Origin: Gerris lacustris
Lineage: Eukaryota; Arthropoda; Insecta; Hemiptera; Gerridae
Assembly: GCA_951217055.1 (NCBI GenBank)
Contig: OX578276.1
Span: 139,333,513-139,397,512 of the forward strand
Direction of reading: 5' to 3'
DNA: 64,000 nt
Shown here: positions 60,350 through 64,000 of the stretch, piece by piece
Layout of the letters: each line of letters opens with the position of its first letter
Position numbering within the stretch: the first letter of the stretch is position 1
Notes under the pieces: generated by a model
What the model was told of the DNA's origin: nothing
The model's input: the letters and a program-made list of their open reading frames with translations, nothing else
The model's database searches: none
Position numbers and translations under genes: made by a program

Positions 60350-60510
60350 AACTAACTGTAGGAAAAATTTAATGTGCAAATCGAGCTTAAAGTGTATTTG
60401 CTCTTCTCGAGAAACCTTTCCACCCTCGCCTGCGGCTCGTACGTAAATATTTCTATCGAGTGCAGCAAAGTGCCACTTTGCGCACTAGTTGCATAACTAA
60501 CTATTATGAT
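60350..60510 (+). repeat. Second fragment resembling the Crypton-like 3' end
   Basis: CCACTTTGCGCACTAGTTGC and TAACTATTA parallel the TACTTTCCGCACTCGACGCG end of copy 3, 190 bp upstream. CTCTTCTCGAGAAACC and CCTGCGGCTCG precede it. It is likely a partial neighbour of the same family. Confidence 0.5.
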
Positions 60511-60514
60511 GAAG

Positions 60515-61510
60515 CTTAACTTATATATAACATTATTTCGCCTCAACCTTAGCTTATGTTTACTACTGACTACCTACGTTTCAAATAATTCAGAGTACTA
60601 ATAAATAATATAATGCGTTGATTTATGTTCTATCGTACATTTTTTTTATTTTTTATTGTTATTATAATTTCTCAAGCCCAGCATTCACATGTTCATTCAC
60701 TTAACTTAAAGAATAAAAACAAAAAAAGTTTTATGAACAAAAAGATTAAGTTTAAATTGAATTTGTTTCCAACCATTTAATTTAAATTAATTTATCTAAA
60801 TAACAAATCGTGACTGCGCAATACTATAAAATGATAGTAAAAATTTAAATCAAAAATTTAGAATGATGGGATAATGGGATAGAAAGAGTTATTTTATTTT
60901 CTGTTTAAATGAAAAACTAGAAATAAAAATAAAAAAAAACTGTCTTAGGGAAACTTTTCGAAATAATTCTACAGAAAACAGGTGCTTTGAAATGCATCTT
61001 GTCTTTTCCTTAACCCGTCTCATCCCAATATAACTTCTTTCCCTTGCCATTTTAACCCCAGCCAATATCCAGAGTAAAATTAGGGAACAAGGTCGACAAA
61101 GATACCATTCAACAATACATCCTCAACAACACCCCAAGTTTAAAATAACTTGAAAAAGTCAAAATATGGGAGTTACAAATATTAAATCCCCATTTTAAAT
61201 ACTTCCTCTAAAAAAAATTACTCTATTATTATTTATAGTCATTTTAAATATCAAATGTTATAGGATTAAGTTAAAGATGATAGTGAACTAAAGCTAACGT
61301 AGAGGCAACAAGTGGTAGATGATAGAGGGGTTGGACAACGTCATGTTGCATGTTGAAAGTACAAAAGAAGACATGGATCTTGGTTACATGGAAAACTTGT
61401 TGCCTTGTACAATAATGCCTTATAAGTTACTAACTTATAAATTGATATATTACTAAATATTAATATACTGTACTGAATATATATTTATTTCATTGAATCT
61501 TAAGAAATGA
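60515..61510. other. No gene seen
   Basis: AT-rich. No repeats or frames of note. Confidence 0.4.
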
Positions 61511-61518
61511 TGTACTTC

Positions 61519-61805
61519 TTTAGATTGTTACTCCCTATGATTTTTTGAATGTAAATAACTTTGACTAAATAACTATTAAGACAAAGGGATGTTTAGTCCA
61601 ATGTACTTCAGGACAAAGAAATATCACACTTCTGGTGCTTATAAAGGGAGAAATAGTCTAAAGAAGAACATTCTTTTTGACTTTCTTTTTGAAGTTTGGT
61701 CTATTATCATTTCAGCATTTCTTTAGATTGTTACTCCCCTCAGTTTTATTTATAAGGAGAGTAACAATCTAAAGAAGTGCTGAAATGATAACAGACCAAA
61801 CAAAA
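61519..61805 (+). repeat. Iterated TTTAGATTGTTACTCCC repeat with large hairpin
   Basis: CTTTAGATTGTTACTCCC occurs at 61520 and about 61722, and inverted at about 61760. 61692-61738 pairs with 61755-61800 (TTTGGTCTATTATCATTTCA with its inverse) to form a hairpin of about 45 bp with few mismatches. GACAAAGGGATGTTTAGT links it to an inverted copy at 62590-62790. Confidence 0.85.
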
Positions 61806-61891
61806 TTTTATTACTTGGTGGTTTAATATTGAATTATCGATGAGGTATCTTAATTAAATAAATTTATTTGATAGCAATAAATCTCCCCATA

Positions 61892-61987
61892 CACGTGCAA
61901 AAATTTTTGACGTGTATGGCTTGTATTTGCCCGACATCAGTTTTGCGCAAACATTTTGCGCAAAATGTTTGATCGTGTATTGGGACC
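61892..61987. mobile_element. Short MITE with CCCCATACACG inverted ends
   Basis: CCCCATACACG at the left and CGTGTATTGGGA at the right, with TTTTGCGCAAACATTTTGCG in between. It is related to 28384-28524 by ends and by the TTTGCGCAAA motif. Confidence 0.6.
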
Positions 61988-61989
61988 TC

Positions 61990-62479
61990 AAGTCTTCATG
62001 CAAAAAAGAATCAGGATGTTATTTATTATACATCATTCATTCTATTATTTAGAATAAATAAACCCTCCAAATTCCAGTCTGGAAGGTATTTATAACCTGC
62101 GAAAATTTCTCTATTTTATTATAATAATCTTTTTTTTTTATCAAGATCGAATTTTATCTCACAGTCATATTAATTGTGCGTATAAAAATATTGAAAACCT
62201 AAATATTCTTCATTTTTACCTCAAGAGCTTTTATATAAGATAGAAAGATAGGTCCATCATTTACAACCAAATCATACATAAATATTATATACACTTATAT
62301 AAATTAAATTAATTTACAAGCTGGTAAATCGGCCTTAGCTGTGGAAAAAAGCTTTCATACAAAATGAGTAAATAACAACCAAAAGTAAATGGTAAACAAA
62401 TAAGTAAGTAATGGCTAACAAATTAGTTCAGAATTAAATACAAAATATTAAGAATCTATAATAAATTGGCCAAGGATGT
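61990..62479. other. Nothing recognised
   Basis: AT-rich spacer with CCTCCAAATTCCAGTCTGGA, a short imperfect palindrome, near 62070. Confidence 0.3.
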
Positions 62480-62585
62480 GCTATCAGCACACACAAAGGG
62501 TCCGTTAGATGTTCAACAAATTGGGCGTGTTCGTTAACCAGCACAATCGGTCCAGCCTTATCAAGGTGGTGACAATTTAAAAATG
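62470..62585 (+). repeat. Dispersed repeat fragment (family E)
   Basis: GATGTGCTATCAGCACACA (a hairpin like that of family H), GGGTCCGTTAG, GTGTTCGTTAACCAGCAC and TATCAAGGTGGTG parallel 4935-5030. Confidence 0.6.
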
Positions 62586-62589
62586 TATT

Positions 62590-62790
62590 TTTGGGCATTT
62601 CTTTAGATTGTGAAAAACCAGAGGGGAGTGATAATCCAAAGAAGGTGTATGCGATGTTCTTTTTTAGACTGTTACTCCCCAAAAACAGAAGTGTGATATT
62701 TACTAAACATCCCTTTGTCTTAATATTTATTTAGTAAGTCATTTATATTAAAAAAAAAAAAACATAGGGGAGTAACAATCTAAGACGTAT
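62590..62790 (-). repeat. Inverted copy of the TTTAGATTGTTACTCCC repeat
   Basis: The reverse complement of 62590-62790 follows 61519-61738 through ATTAAGACAAAGGGATGTTT, AAATATCACACTTCTG and AAGAACAT. The core motif is present at both ends and twice inside, in both directions. Confidence 0.8.
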
Positions 62791-62944
62791 TTTTGCTATA
62801 ACTATAACCAAATAAACAATGTTAACGCAACACTTATTACAACACTTAAAGGGTAGTTGTGTTTTACAATACAGGAATTAAAAAATAAATAAATGAAAAA
62901 GCATTAACTTAAAACGAAATGAAACAAACGCCAATATATGCATA

Positions 62945-63525
62945 TTGCTTCCGAGCTTACCGAAGGTAACGGAAGCATTGTGTTCACTTTTGAGAATGGA
63001 AAACTTTTATGCCTCCGATTGTATAAATTCCAAGACAGAAATCCGTTTCAGACATCAGGGAACATTTTTGGTCTCGTGTCTTTCTGTCTGTCTGTCTGTC
63101 GGTCTGTGTGTCCGCAAATATGAAACGTGCGACGATAACTTGAGTAAATGTCGACCGATTTTGATGAAATTTGGTAGACATGTTCATTTTACCAATGCCC
63201 AGGACGAGTTCGTTGGACAACGTTATCCGTCCAAGCATTCACGAGCAACGCTCGCGTAAACGTGAACTTCAAATTTAAAATTGGAATTTTAGGTCGGGGA
63301 AAAAATCTAACTTCATGTATTTAATGAGATAAAAAAAAATTTTCAAATACAATAATTTTTTAGTAAAACCAACAGCGACACCGCTATGAAGTGTTAAAGA
63401 TCGCTAAAACTATTTAATAGTTTTTACTTTTACACAATAAACAATATAACAATAATTTTAATGTTAATATAACAATAAAGTCCATGATAGGATACGAGGA
63501 AGCTATGTGCCACACTAATTGGCAG
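62945..63525 (+). repeat. Dispersed repeat family C, copy 5
   Basis: It starts with the nested hairpin GCTTCCGAGCTTACCGAAGG and AACGGAAGC (62946-62975). It has ATTCCAAGACAGAAATCCG, a (TCTG)n block at 63083-63100, ACGATAACTTGAGTAAATG and GATGAAATTTGGTAGAC, and ends GAGGAAGCTATGTGCCACAC at about 63498-63517. Overlapping frames of 61-104 codons are repeat-derived. Confidence 0.8.
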
Positions 63526-63780
63526 TCTATTTTTTTTTAATTTCCAAACGCAATGAAACTACTCCGATGCCGTTTAGCACAATCCATTTTTATAACATTA
63601 CATTTTACAGATTTTTAGGAGAGGGTTAAACTTTTTTTTCTCTCAAATATGCGACGTATGTAATATTTCTTAATAACAGTTTTTTGGCAATGAAGAACAA
63701 ACGAAATAAAAAAAATTAATAGGTAATTTAAAAACACAGCATTTCAAAATGGGTTTGAATGCTATATAAAATAGCATATA
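63526..63780. other. Nothing recognised
   Basis: AT-rich spacer before the final microsatellite. Confidence 0.3.
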
Positions 63781-63792
63781 AATATATATATA

Positions 63793-63864
<72 letters not shown>
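63781..63864. repeat. (TA)n microsatellite
   Basis: About 40 TA units with one TCT interruption near 63792. It joins the hairpin SINE tail directly. Confidence 0.95.
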
Positions 63865-63868
<4 letters not shown>

Positions 63869-64000
63869 AAATCAAATTATAATTATTATTAACTACGGGA
63901 AACAGACAGTGAAAAATACACTCCTGTGCCGGGATTTGAACCACGGGCCTCTATATTTCCGGTATAGCGCTCTTCCATCTAAGCTACGCAGGAGAATGAT
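63865..64000 (-). mobile_element. Hairpin SINE copy 3, with its tRNA-like head, cut by window end
   Basis: 63865-63920 (AATTTAAATCAAATTATAAT, then TTAACTACGGGAAACAGACA and GTGAAAAATACACTCC) is the arm seen at 12.2 and 40.0 kb. Here it is followed by a full tRNA-like sequence at 63921-63993, which those copies lack. The second arm would lie beyond the window. Confidence 0.75.
63921..63993 (-). tRNA. tRNA-like sequence (SINE head), anticodon GGA, not canonical
   Basis: On the minus strand the acceptor TCCTGCG (63993-63987) pairs with CACAGGA (63928-63922) except for one pair. The D stem is GCTT/GAGC and the anticodon stem CTATA/TATAG is perfect. The loop is CCGGAAA with GGA at the anticodon position, and the T loop is TTCAAAT. 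Box A (TAGCTTAGATGG) and box B (GGTTCAAATCC) are good. Position 33 is C instead of U, two T-stem pairs are broken, and a GGA anticodon (Ser) with a 5-nt variable loop does not fit tRNA-Ser. It is therefore a tRNA-derived promoter head or pseudogene, not a working tRNA. Confidence 0.7.

Noticed and set aside
62938..63259. Overlapping frames of 61-104 codons as small genes
   Set aside because: They read through family C, including the TCTG block; equivalent frames are broken in the other copies.
63921..63993. Functional tRNA gene (Ser-GGA)
   Set aside because: C33 instead of U33, broken T-stem pairs, no long variable arm for Ser, and it is attached to a repeat arm found at two other loci.

Overview
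The window is AT-rich eukaryotic DNA, by eye about two-thirds A+T. It has no operons and no intact long coding gene. It carries long (TA)n microsatellites and many dispersed repeats, including remnants of mariner, PIF/Harbinger, jockey-type and other LINE, and possibly Crypton-like elements. It also holds a fragment of a cysteine-rich ORF that I know from arthropod genomes. I infer an arthropod, most likely an insect with a repeat-bloated genome. A hemipteran-type genome would fit, but nothing here fixes the order. I found no convincing host exon; the window reads as intergenic or intronic DNA.

Layout. 0-6 kb: copies of two short dispersed families (named C and H here), a perfect 29-bp inverted repeat, a pair of overlapping hairpins and a 42-bp minisatellite. 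7.2-8.5 kb: a decayed cysteine-rich ORF between two inverted repeat arms. 10.9 kb: a 5S-rRNA-like SINE fragment. 12.1 kb: a short hairpin SINE with a 12-bp target duplication. 12.9-13.2 kb: a mariner transposase remnant. 13.58-18.88 kb: a PIF/Harbinger element with TAA target duplication, a transposase N-terminus at its left end and a MADF-type ORF start at its right end; the middle is occupied by a nested repeat array. 22.8-23.7 kb: a Crypton-like short element between two (TA)n tracts. 24.6-25.5 kb: duplicated repeats with a tRNA-type B box. 30.5-33.8 kb: duplicated A/B blocks. 37.9-42.1 kb: family C split by two later insertions. 42.5-48.8 kb: family H, a tandem array rich in CCGCCAT motifs and a GC-rich inverted-repeat element. 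50.6-51.6 kb: a jockey-type LINE 3' end with poly(A). 52.6-53.0 and 59.8-60.3 kb: further Crypton-like copies, the last with an 83-codon ORF. 58.1-59.3 kb: a second LINE remnant. 61.5-62.8 kb: an inverted cluster of one iterated motif. 63.9-64.0 kb: a tRNA-like sequence flanked by a hairpin arm, cut by the window end.

How it fits together. Almost everything recognisable is a mobile element or its debris, and several insertions can be ordered: family C came first at 39-40.5 kb, then a 622-bp TTA-flanked element and the hairpin SINE. The most unusual structures are (1) a SINE whose tRNA region appears to sit inside long inverted arms, (2) a palindrome in the Crypton-like family whose arms change in a compensatory way between three copies, and (3) a (TCTG)n plus GAAATTTGG module shared by families that are otherwise unrelated.
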